Source: Tanypteryx hageni
Taxonomy: Eukaryota; Arthropoda; Insecta; Odonata; Petaluridae
Reading direction: 5' to 3'
Assembly: GCA_028673005.1 (NCBI GenBank)
Contig: CM054118.1
Coordinates: 60,755,401 to 60,819,400 of the forward strand
DNA: 64,000 nt
In this document: positions 22,018 through 32,339 of the stretch, in pieces
Layout of the letters: every line of letters starts with the position of its first letter
How positions within the stretch are numbered: the first letter of the stretch is position 1
Notes under the pieces: generated by a model
Told to the model about the DNA's origin: nothing
The model's database searches: none
The model's input: the letters and a program-made list of their open reading frames with translations, nothing else
Position numbers and translations under genes: made by a program

Positions 22018-23730
22018 TTTAGCTGCAATTCCACCGGAAGTCGCTGGCCAATGTGAAAAGTACTTTTTTGAAGTCCTCCAATGTAATGCAATAACTCCAG
22101 AAGCCTTGCTGGTATAGGAAAATTTTGCGAAATTGCTTGTTAAAAGATATTTTTTCTCCCTTAGGCACTTTTTTACTCCAGGTTTCCTCCGAAATTATTT
22201 TTTTGTAATATTTGGGCCACCAGTTTTTGAAGTCAAGTATTTCAGATGGCTTGACATCCTTTACAATAAATTTCTTTGGATTGTTGCTACTTCTGATTGT
22301 CATTTTGTGGAAATCCTAGATTCGGTCCAGTTTTTTTATCAAGCTAAAAGCTCGGCGACGTGGCAAGAAGCTACGACCCCTTACAGGGAAATACTGTTTA
22401 ATACTTTTTAATCGTTTTGTGTCTCTAAGGGCCAACAACATCCTCGATACTGAATGATTTTTATTCTGCCCTCCACAATTATCAGAGTAAAGGTGTAACT
22501 CTTCAATTTGTGGGGGAACATCATTAATAATGAAATTAATTAAAAAGGAGCACACCTCATTGGGGCCTCTCTTTTCTAATCCCTCATGATATAAATAAAC
22601 CTTTCCGGTATTTTTTTTATTTCATGTATGTAGAATACATTGCATGTTAGTTGTTTTAGATGAAATGCTTGTTGGACAGGAATTACTGGAACTTGTAAAT
22701 AACGCATATAATCAAAACAAAGTGCGATTACTTTTTATTGATCACTTGCTTCTTTTGATTCTTATTTCGTTCTGGAATAGAATTTCTCTGTTCTACGTTT
22801 GTGGATCTCCAATTCGCCAGTCACAACTCGCTTTACAGAATCACTGAAATGAGAATTTTTTAATTTGACCTGTAGCTTTTAATAATTATCGACATGTGGG
22901 TGGTCAAAAATAAATTATAATTTTCTTTTAAAAATTTAATAAATAAAGAGTAACTCATTTTTTCGTTTTCATGCTTGTCTCTGAACATTTTGTCTTAATA
23001 TCCAAACTCTTGTCAAGGTAATGTATTATTCTTCCGCAATAGTGACTTTCTTCAAGTGGATAACTTTTGATACGAGATCTTACTCTAAGGTTTCACCAGG
23101 CAAAGCATTTACACTGGGATTTTTCCACGCATATCATGACGAGAATTGCCACTTTTGGCCAAAAGTTGAATCCTTTTGAATTGTTCGATAGATATACTAT
23201 GGAGTGATAGAAATGCTTTAGGGCATACCTGTAATCTTCGATTACCAACCATGGTGTGGTATCTGAATGTTGCTGAATTATTCCTCGCCTCTGGATTTCG
23301 TTGACATAGTCGTTTTATTTTACTCACAACAATTAAAACTTGTTCATCTTTCGTATTCATGTCCAAAAATCTTTTCAATATTGCTTCACGATCATCAAAA
23401 GTTATACACTCTGCACATTTCTTCATGCATCTTTACAAATAGAATAATAACTAGGAAGTTTAATAAAGACAAGTGTATTTAGAAATATTTAAAAAAAATT
23501 AGAAATATACACATGTAATGATATTTAAAAAAGAACATAAAATTTTGAACTTACCCACAATCAGTTCCAGCCTCATTCCTTTCAATCCATTCCCCAGAGT
23601 AACTAACATATTCCAACCCATTCACTTTTGCTCTTTTGATGATATTTCTTCTCCACATTGAAGAATTACTTTTCCTTTTACTGGAGTACTCAATTCATTC
23701 TTCTCTAGATTCCATTTACACTCATAAGTA
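22018..23730 (-). pseudogene. decayed transposon-like gene of the SDNCGGQNKN (DUF7869-like) type
   Basis: Read leftwards, the parts lie in order. Exon one ends TDCG at 23555. A 124-nt GT-AG intron spans 23554..23431. Then come CMKKCAECITFDDREA, VGNRRLQVCPKAFLSLHSIS, RHDMRGKI, a frameshift near 23065, IKSYPLEESHYCGRIIHYLD (about 23060..22925), NVFYIHEIKK, a frameshift in an A run near 22620, GKVYLYHEGLEKRGPNEV, LHLYSDNCGGQNKNHSV, the degenerate RSFLPRRRAFSLI, and a final part (KPSEILDFKNWWPKYYKK) to a stop at 22019. I recall this motif series from a family of arthropod, probably transposon-derived proteins whose acidic residues suggest a nuclease fold. That function is inference. At least two frameshifts make it non-functional. 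Confidence 0.7.
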
Positions 23731-23759
23731 ACCTTTATTATTATTGTGACAATAGTGGG

Positions 23760-24100
23760 TAAGGTCATTTACACAAAGGTTGCCAGACAGACAAATGAAC
23801 AAAGCAATAGGTTTTTATCAGAGTAACGGCGCCTCTAGTGGAGATCCAATGGACCATTCTATGCAAAAAGGTACTGTCCTGGACGGTGGAACACCTCCAA
23901 TACTATACTAAAGGGCACATTGGAAAGTGTTTCATTACGCATGATTTGATAGAGACGGCTTCAGAAACCATAAGTCACCCTTAACTCAATTTCACAAAAA
24001 TTGAGATTGACTCCATTTTTGTATAAACCAATTCAAATATAAAAATAATGAAATATATACGGTAGAAATTGGAAGCAATTTGGTCGTGTTACTCTATGTA
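23760..24100. other. intergenic DNA, nothing recognised
   Basis: No coding sequence or repeat identified. Confidence 0.4.
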
Positions 24101-24115
24101 TAGCTAATCTTCCGG

Positions 24116-24240
24116 ATTTTTTTCGTGATTGGAATCTTTGAACAACCTTCATGTTTCTTTCTTTTAGTTTATTAGGTACCTTGTAAACTAAAAGAAAGAA
24201 ACATTAAGTATCTTCAAATAGTACAATCACGAAAAAAATT
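24116..24240. repeat. long hairpin with a perfect 21-bp stem and imperfect outer arms
   Basis: atgtttctttcttttagttt (24151 on) and aaactaaaagaaagaaacat (to 24204) are exact complements around a 12-base loop. Outer arms, ttttttcgtgatt and aatcacgaaaaaa, pair as well. The whole is about 125 bases, the size of a small foldback element or a microRNA-precursor-like hairpin. Confidence 0.85.
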
Positions 24241-24249
24241 GTAGTTAAC

Positions 24250-24500
24250 AACAATTAAAAATCCTTGACGCTTTACACTCAGCCAATCCAACAATATGCT
24301 CATTCCTGTGTTATTTAAATAGGACATATTCAAAGAGAAAATTATTTTTTACATTTAAAATGTAGTAACAATCAGTTTAAAAGCACGTCCGTTTTGATTA
24401 ACATTTTACTGCGGTCAAATAGGCACCATATTCTTTCTTCTATGCTCTGTAGTTGTTGAGTTATAATGCAAAAACAAACATGCAAACAAATTCTTCAAAA
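24250..24500. other. AT-rich DNA, nothing recognised
   Basis: No feature identified. Confidence 0.4.
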
Positions 24501-24519
24501 TATTTATTAGTAGAGATTT

Positions 24520-24680
24520 GCCTTAGATGTCGCACGAAGACTTCCCGCTGCGGAGGAATGCCGCACGCGTACGATGCATTCGTCCGTGAGCGTGTGGGTA
24601 GCCGGTTCGCTTAGTAGTTAGATTATTCTGTGGTCGGTCGTGATCGTTTGCGTTTCTGTGCAATTGGATTGGATGATCCT
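24520..24680. other. GC-rich, CpG-rich island-like patch
   Basis: A 160-base patch dense in CG dinucleotides (gccgcacgcgtacgatgcatt) in AT-rich surroundings. Only short frames are open. It could be a promoter, a small exon or part of an unknown element. Confidence 0.25.
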
Positions 24681-25110
24681 AAACTGAATAGAGATGTCGA
24701 CAAACATTTCTACATGACGGACAACGTGTAATTAAGGATTTTCAAGAAAATTCATCGATAAAACATTAAAGTTTTCACCACACTTCCGATTAGTTTTTAG
24801 TAATAAAATAAGTTTTAGATCGAAATATGCTGGACTGGGCAGCAGTATTCTGAGTTCGGACTCCTTCCTTTTGCAGCAGTCTTCGGCAATAGGGGAATGA
24901 AGGATTTGAATCATTCAGCGCTGAAATACGCAGATATTTGAATGAAATATAAACTAACTATATGACAAAGTTTTTTCCTTGAGGAACAAGAAATATTAAC
25001 TTATCTTTAAAGAAAAGATTACGTTTTTATGCGTTCTTTGCACGAGGTGCAAGATGTAAACGCATATAGGGGAGGTGGTTTCCGTCCGTCCGTACGCATA
25101 TTAAAACTTC

Positions 25111-25390
25111 CTTGACCTATTTTGATAACGATTGGTATTTGAGAGTTTTAGTAAAATATGTCGATCGATTTCAATTTTGGTTAAAATCGGACAATAATTA
25201 GGATCACTTTACATGAATATCTACATGTATTTTAAAATGTTCCTGTTTTAACTCTGAAACCGCAAGAAGTATTTTGATGAAATTTGGTATTAGGAAATTA
25301 TAGTGAAGTGTATTGACTGATTCCAATTTTGGTTAAAATCGGACAATAATTATGACCACTTTACATGAAGATCTACATGCAGTTTACAAC
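25111..25390. repeat. tandem duplication, unit about 135 bp
   Basis: ttggttaaaatcggacaata, then a catgaa-atctacatg stretch, occurs twice in direct order, preceded each time by a tattttgat-type word. The outer sequence ccgtccgtccgtacgcata at 25080 resembles the nggacgg ends of other dispersed repeats here (50840, 55290). Confidence 0.65.
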
Positions 25391-25689
25391 GTAGGTGTCA
25401 ACCCGGGTATTGGTATTTGGCTGTTTTACTAAATTTTGTCAATCTCAAATAACGAATTTGGAAACTCAGTGTACTCCGACATGGAGTACATCATTCCACA
25501 CTTGTTTGAAGTTAATGGACGAGGCCGAGACAGTGGAATTCCATAAACAAATAAAAATAACAATACGAAGATTTATTTTTAATAAAACCGTTGCTAATTT
25601 CCGCAAATGAATGAGAAACACGATGACGGTGATTTTCACCAAAACCCGTCGTTTTTCTCATTCATTTGTGAAAATTAACAAAGTTTTTG

Positions 25690-26110
25690 GATCACCTTAA
25701 GAATATCTCCCCCTTGGTAGTCCACCTGAAGAATCTCCTTCCCCCGGAGTGCTGGTGGGGAGATTCTTCTTGTGCTCTAATATTTCCTTCAACTACCTCC
25801 GGAATTGGGCTAAGTAGCTGAGGAGTGAATTCTTTCTATTTTCCTCCCCTGGTTTGGTTAAGTGGTTGAGAGTTGGATTCGTTACATTTTCCTCCCTCGG
25901 GTTGGATTAAGTGGTTGGGGGTTGGGTTAGTTCCAATTTCATCCCCTGGGTAAGGCTATTGGTTGGGAGTTTTATTCGTTCTATTTCCTCCCCTGAGTTG
26001 TGTAAAGTGGTTGAGGGCTAGATCTCTCCACCTGAAGAACCCCTCCCACATCCTCCTGAAGAATCTCTCCCCTAGTAGTGCTGGGATGGAGATTCTTCGT
26101 GTGATCCAAA
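25690..26110. repeat. degenerate repeat with inverted end words
   Basis: Four roughly 60-base units share tcctccc(c)tggttggatt-type and aagtggttgagggttgg-type words. The block is bounded by cacctgaagaatctcc at the left and ggagattcttc(g/t)tgtg at the right, and an internal copy of that pair occurs at 25720..25775. Confidence 0.6.
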
Positions 26111-27470
26111 GTATTTATTCAAAATAATTATTCATGTTGTTAATCTTATTTTAGTGTATTAGCGTGATTTTTAACTGCGTTTATTGTTTCATTTTGGCGT
26201 CTTTCTTCGTCTTTCTGTTCATCTTACTGTCTGTATAATTGCTAAAATTGAAATTTTGTGGAAACGATAGACAACTGAAACATGAAGGGCAGATTTCTAT
26301 ACTCATTCCATTTGTATTTCATTATTTTAGATTTTTGAAAAATATAAACATTCGGCTTTGGGCCTTTTAAAATTTTGTTTTCTCAATATCTCCGAAACTA
26401 CAATAGATGGAAATCGATTATTTGAGCGTACATTTAACACCAATGACGTTATTATTAAAAAGTTTGCAACAATCCAAGAAGAGAGTCATGATATCCTTTG
26501 AACTTAGAAAATTTCTTCCACGGTTTTATTAACTGTTGTCAACGAAAAACACCTTCATAGCAACTGAAATAAACATGCTCTACCACAGAGACGCTTAATT
26601 TCCTTTCGTTTGCACAAACAATATAGTAAATAGAAGGAAATGTATTATAAACGACAAAATGAAACGTAAATAAGTTAATTTTTCTTTTGTGAGCACAAAT
26701 CGCTTAGAAAGTGAAAAGGAAAGGCATATTTACAACAGAGAGAAGACCTAAAACGGAAAGATTATTTAATAACTTCTCAAGTGAGGAATGTTTTTACTTT
26801 TACCTCCGAAAATATCAATTAAGGAAAGCATTGATATTACTTATTATGAAAAGCATGGTTTCTGAAAATTTACGGAGGTGGATAGGGAAGCGTTCAAATT
26901 TTTATTACTAAATTGATGCGTTCCGCTTATACGTGTCATTTTGGAAGTATCAACTATCCGCAACATTGTATTTATAAGCAAAATATAAGTTTATGTAAAA
27001 TGATGGTGCGTAATATAATCCCTACGTAAGTATTTAGTCGCATCGCACTCCCATTGGTGGGTAGGCAACTAGCTCTTGTCAGTTTCTCTTACCACTACTG
27101 TTTCGCTAGTCCCATACGCGTAATGAAAGGTGACTCAGCAGGTCAGGTGCAACGGCATTTGGCAACATCGCATTCCAATTTAATTTATAGCATATATGTT
27201 ACCGACCTAGAAATGGGTTTAAAATCCTGACGGAAAGGAGCTAAATAGAATACATTGTATGTGAATCTGAAAATGTTAGGTCAACAGAGCGAGGTATGCA
27301 GAATTATTGGCAGAAGTAAAAGGGAGTGAACGAGAAATTATCGAAGCGCTAAGGACCGTAGACCTCCGAGTGAATAATAAATAAATAATAATAAATACAT
27401 TTGTATTCTGAAATTAAGATACATTCTTCTACAAACACATTTAAACTAGTTAATTGCTATGATACATTAT
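26111..27470. other. intergenic DNA, nothing recognised
   Basis: A 66-codon frame at 26711..26911 resembles nothing I know. No repeats identified. Confidence 0.4.
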
Positions 27471-27472
27471 AG

Positions 27473-27595
27473 CAGGGTTTCCCAAACTATCTGAAATCAC
27501 GGAACCATTGGACTAGTATTCTTATTATTTAATGGAACCTCGTGAATCTTTTGCGGAACCCAAGGGCTCCGGGGAGCACAGTTTGGAGAACCCTT
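27473..27595. mobile_element. hAT-type MITE with target-site duplication
   Basis: It starts cagggtttcccaaact and ends agtttggagaaccctt, its inverted partner. The flanks are cattatag and cataatag, an 8-bp duplication with one mismatch. The element has no coding capacity and must have been moved by a transposase from elsewhere. Confidence 0.85.
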
Positions 27596-28077
27596 CATAA
27601 TAGCAATAACACGTTCCTCGAATCTGATCATTATTGGGATCTATCGCGGCGTGTAAAATAAAGAGCCCACTTCTACATCAAGAACCTCAAACTTGATGTC
27701 CATTCATGCCTAATGTCTTCGTTCCTCATTCATCTAATGAAAAATACGGTTGCGACCAACATGTTGGGAATGTCCACATCAGCATATTTCATATTAAAGG
27801 TTCTATAAATAAACTCTTAATTGGCATTATTGGATTGACAAATGAAGAACCAAGAAGTCGATGACATTTAAAAACCTCACGTAAAATGTATCGAACACGT
27901 ATAACTCGAGATTTTAAGTAGAAATAAGACAAATTAAACAATGTTAAGGGAACCGCAAAAATAAGCGAAAAGCTTAGAGGATGTAATCATACTACCCGAT
28001 GGCAAATGTTGAAAAATTGGAAATTAGCGGACAAATGTTGAGAATAGAAATAATGCGCGGTCTTTCAGATTGGGGAT

Positions 28078-28900
28078 GCTTACATTTTTGTTGGTGACTT
28101 ACATATGAATTGGTGGATGTTGAATAAACTGAGATGGAAGGTTGCGATATTAATGGTGGTAAATAAAGGGGAAGAGGATTGTTCAGTGTCGTTGTCAAAG
28201 AGGAACGCTGACGAATGTAAAGGAATAAGAAACGGTGAGAGGTTGAATGAAATTAAAAAATATTTTTTAGACAATATGTAGAAGAGTAGCGGCAGGAAAA
28301 CACCTACTACAAAAATCTCTTTCAATCCTTAAAAGTAATAGAATCTTAAATCCTCATGGAGATAATTATTGTTGGCTTGTATTATTAACTGCTCATCGGG
28401 TGAGGAAAATTATGTAAGGATTCATTTTCGTAGGAATTTTAATGGAAATAGAAATTATTTATTTCGTTGGCGATAATCTGAAGCGGTGGTTCCTAGTCTT
28501 TTTCAAAGTATATATGCGCAATTTTCATCTCCGACTCTACGTTTCCGATTTTCTATTTCAGAGTACATATTCCTTATTTTCAATTATTCTCTACACGATT
28601 TCCTTACCGTTACATAGACCATAGTTTATTATCGTCACCGTGCTTCTAAATGATATTGGCTTAACATGAATAGGGTCTCATTAAGAACAGTTTTAGGCCT
28701 TTAAGCAACTTTGTAATCATCGTCGACCTCATTCGTTTCGGTTCTTACCTGAGTTTCTATACGTTTTCCTCTTTCAATTCATAAAAGTATTAGGATCTTA
28801 AAACCACATGGAGATAATTTTTAATGCCTTGTCTTATTAAATGCTCATCGTGTTAGGGGAATATGTCAAAATTCACCTTCGTCTCATCCCAGTGTATAGG
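28078..28900. other. intergenic DNA, nothing recognised
   Basis: Only short frames, none with a motif. A near-repeat of gagataat(t)...atgctcatcg...taggattt-type words occurs at 28340-28440 and 28800-28880. Confidence 0.4.
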
Positions 28901-28901
28901 A

Positions 28902-29046
28902 CAGTGATTCCCAAGCTTTTTGTAAGCACGACACCATTTCAAAGATAAACAGAATTTCGCGGCACCCCATCCTTCAAAAAAGGTTTTTATATTTTCACAG
29001 ACGAGTATTACGACGTTTGCCGCGTTACTCACGTTGGAAATCGCTG
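28902..29046. mobile_element. hAT-type MITE with perfect 8-bp target-site duplication
   Basis: The left end cagtgattcccaagc and the right end, reading cagcgatttccaacg on the other strand, are inverted relatives. The 8-bp gtatagga occurs exactly at 28894..28901 and 29047..29054. 145 bp, non-coding. Confidence 0.9.
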
Positions 29047-29331
29047 GTATAGGAAGACATGAAAGAGAAAGAAATTTAGTAAATGTAAATTCCTATTATG
29101 GATAAATATTTTTCCGTGCTAGAGATACACCATGCAAGACTACAATATTATTCGACTAGTTTTGTCAAATAAATCTTCTAAAGAACGAAATTTTTATGTA
29201 GTTGTTATGCGTGGCAACAATATCCTTTCTTATTTTGAGCTGACGCGTGGTTTTGCCTGGTTTATTAGAAACAGATCACGTGATACAGCTGAAATGACGA
29301 TATATCTTTGAAAATCCTTCCTATATCTCAA

Positions 29332-29395
29332 CAAGTAGGGATGTACACGGGTTTCCCGTGGCACAGAAGTACTTTTCGTCAAATTTGCCACCACA
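29332..29395 (+). repeat. short dispersed repeat, copy of 19703..19765
   Basis: Shares tagggatgtacacgggttt-type wording and acttttcgt with the first copy. Confidence 0.5.
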
Positions 29396-29556
29396 AAATT
29401 CATTTAAAGCTTAATTACTATATATTTTTATGAAACTTAACGAAATAATTCATTCCGAGTACATGATCATTTGCTTGAATATACGAAAAAATAACATTTA
29501 AAATAAAATCCGTGATAATGGCAACAGATGCATTATATCTGAGATTTATGACATCG

Positions 29557-31457
29557 TTATGATGATGGAGGCGATGACGCGTCAACAATAGTCGCCTTGG
29601 TAAAATCTCCCCTAAGTTCGAAGACTCCGTACACATCAGAGGGGACACTGGATGCTGCGGGTCCCTGATCGACTCCGTTGAAGAAAAATTGGAGAGTGCC
29701 GAATCGATTCCTCATTACACCCACTCTGTCACCAACCTAAAAAATAGATCATGCTTAAGGGTTAAGGGTATTTAGAACGGAATTGTAATAATTTCATTTA
29801 TTGAATTCTTTTAAAAGAAATAAATAGATAAATTTGTTCCAGTATACGTATACGGAAAGTGTTTATTGGTCGCACTTAAAATTACCTATAGCTATGAATT
29901 AACAAACGGGAAATATAGGCGTAAAAACGATAACAGTCATCAAAATGCGTACCTGAAGCTCTTCGAGGTTTTTCCCGTAGTTTCTCACTATTGCCACACT
30001 GTTTGAATAGATGTTCTTATCGTGGTATATCCGTGTAACAGGTCTACAAAATATAAAGACATTCGTTAAAGATTTAAGAGAAAAAATAAAACTTTTTCCT
30101 ATTTGAATATACGGCACGAAAAAGTTCTGATTCGTTCATATTAGACGCAATTTCAGAAGTAAGGCAGCATATTAAAGAATATGTTTCATCATGATATTTG
30201 TGTAATAGATATTTAGAGTATTTAATAAGCTAAACAGGTTATATTTCCAGTAGATTTTGCGGTTTGTACGAAATAGAAATTAGATGATTTTTTATCAATG
30301 TAGAAAAATTATCAATTTTCCATTTGATAATATTTTTGACTTCACAGTATTGCGAGTAATTGAGTATGATGCTTTGAAAATATTTAATATATACAAATGA
30401 ATACTCACGATTTAAACATTTCGGGTAAAATTTCAATGTCTGCAGGATTACGTGTGACGATTCCGATGCCTACAGATTGAGTGAATTTTGTAATCTTTTT
30501 GTCCAACATTATTTCAAATATTTCGTTATCATTCAGGGGTCTATTTGTGAACACCACAGCATTATATGGATCATCAAATCTGAAATGAATGAATACTAAT
30601 ATTGTAAGGATCAATAAAGATATCATTAGTAAAGCTTTTAAAGGATTTTATGTATAAACGCGGTAGAAAAGACCAGTTATTTATTCTTATGGACTCACAT
30701 AATTTTTTGTGCTTTGCGGCCATTTCCCGTAATTGCGACGTTGCTTCCACATCTTGGATGAAAAGTCAGTTTGTCTTGTATTTCCCTTTTTTCATTAACC
30801 AATTCCACAGGATTGGCTGAAGAGAAAAGTCATCTCGAAATCATTAAGACGTAATTTCATTTATGTAATTTTTAAAAAATTTATTTCAAGTAATAAAATT
30901 CTCATTAAAGAGTTTTTACTGTACGATACATTCCGCTTAATATGATCGTTTTGAGTTATATTTCTTCCTCCACTCAAAGCGAATGGTAACAATGCACTGC
31001 AGAATGTGTTGAAACTAGATTTGGAATTCGAAGTTGTTAAAAGAAATGTTGATGGTAACATCTACCAGTGAAAATAACAGGCGGTATTTACTGCATATGG
31101 TGCAAAACATTTTAACTAGACAAATTCTTGCTCATCGAGTGCATTATTTTGCTTTGGTCTAAGGAGTAACTGTAAATTACCTTGCGACACCCCTTGGATG
31201 TAAACCATCCGTTTTCCTTGGCACTCGATCACTTTATGCGTTACGTCCAAGTTCATTCGATCCGATGAATTGCTGCTCTCTGCCTGGGCGGTGAACGTGT
31301 CCACCCAGTCGCCTGTTTGGTTCCGCCTGCTGTTCACGGAGAGTTTGATCCCTCGGCTGGTGCCTGGATCGGTGCCGCATACTGGATCTGGCGTCAATTC
31401 CTGCACCGTGCATTGGAAAACAGAAAACGCTATTAAAGTGAGGAGCAACTTCACCAT
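29557..31457 (-). CDS. gene B: secreted Neuralized-repeat (NHR) protein, five exons
   Basis: Exons: 31457..31181, 30816..30699, 30579..30409, 30043..29953 and 29736..29557, with phases 1, 2, 2 and 0 at the GT-AG junctions; 278 codons. Residues 1-19 are a signal peptide. Residues 20-92 hold C27, C79, and sequons NQT at 46 and NSS at 63. Residues about 109-270 are an NHR domain: HPRCGSNV, VVFTNRPLNDNE, GIGIVTRNPADIE, YSNSVAIVRNYG, VGVMRNRFGTLQFFFNG and YGVFELRGDFTKATI. The full domain in a protein this small, after a signal peptide, is unlike Neuralized itself, which is cytoplasmic with a RING finger. Compared with gene A, differences per exon are 6/92, 10/39, 19/58, 12/30 and 4/59 residues. 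The start codon is the only Met before the signal sequence. Expression and ligand are unknown. Confidence 0.9.
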
Positions 31458-31542
31458 TTTCGACTTTGAAAACTTAGCAATAATCGGCGTGTTATTCGTA
31501 TCAAGCGAGGACTTGGTATGCTGCCATTGACTCGAGGAAGGG

Positions 31543-31551
31543 CTATTTATG
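31543..31551 (-). promoter_or_regulatory. TATA-like box of gene B
   Basis: Minus-strand cataaatagc, same position relative to the start codon as in gene A. Confidence 0.5.
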
Positions 31552-31918
31552 CTAATTTCTTTCGGCAGTCATGATAGCCGGTTATCCATTGCTGTGACCC
31601 GTGTGGCGTTATTTATTTTATGCCTGTGATAATAATAATTAATGTAAGATCGACAGATTTACGGCCTTTTGTGTCAAATGTCTTAATATCGAGATATTCG
31701 TTACGACGTCTATGGGATCCTCTGCTATCAGAATTTTATAATGAGATTTGACTCACTTCACACTCAATCAAAATTAAAAGAAAAAACGTTACTGCACTGT
31801 TACTATGCAGGCGAAGAGAAGCACGCTCGCTGAGCAAGCATTCGTTATTTTTGCTGATTCGCCTCAATTTTCTAATTAAATGTATTCCATAATGTAATGA
31901 ATTCTTTTAAATATATGC
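31552..31918 (-). promoter_or_regulatory. upstream region of gene B, duplicate of 16021..16380
   Basis: Nearly identical to the gene A upstream region, with a small deletion of tatttctagagt-type sequence near 31558 and one insertion near 31875. It ends at atatatgcggttatat next to (TA)n, exactly as in gene A. Confidence 0.6.
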
Positions 31919-31921
31919 GGT

Positions 31922-31924
<3 letters not shown>

Positions 31925-31994
<70 letters not shown>
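31925..31994. repeat. (TA)n microsatellite
   Basis: Located where the (TA)n next to gene A holds the Penelope-like insert; here the tract is uninterrupted and shows the empty state. Confidence 0.97.
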
Positions 31995-32001
<7 letters not shown>

Positions 32002-32104
32002 CAATCATGATAATATAAATATACATGCAGTAAACCTTTTTCATATCTAATACGGCTTAAAATCATTGTACAAAAATATTTCTAATTCTTTTCTCGTAAA
32101 TTTC

Positions 32105-32335
32105 TTGCTTTACTGCCGGGGTCAAATGTCTCTTATATCGTGTAATATGCATTTCCGTCCATAGGCTTATCTGCTATCAGAATTTTATGATAAAAACAAT
32201 CAAAAAACGTCCAATTCGAGGATCCATTGTTGATAAGCATTTGTTACTTTTGCTGACTCACCTCAATTTTCTAACGAAATCCGTACTATAATGTAATAAA
32301 CTCTTTAAATTTATGCGATTATGTAAATACAAGCG
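32105..32335 (-). repeat. third, divergent copy of the NHR-gene upstream segment
   Basis: Shares gtcaaatgtctc, ctgctatcagaattttat, attcg/ttgttacttttgctga-type and cacctcaattttctaa words, and ends taatgtaataaactctttaa...atgcgattat, in the same order as the two promoter copies. No NHR exon lies beside it. Confidence 0.7.
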
Positions 32336-32339
32336 TAAT

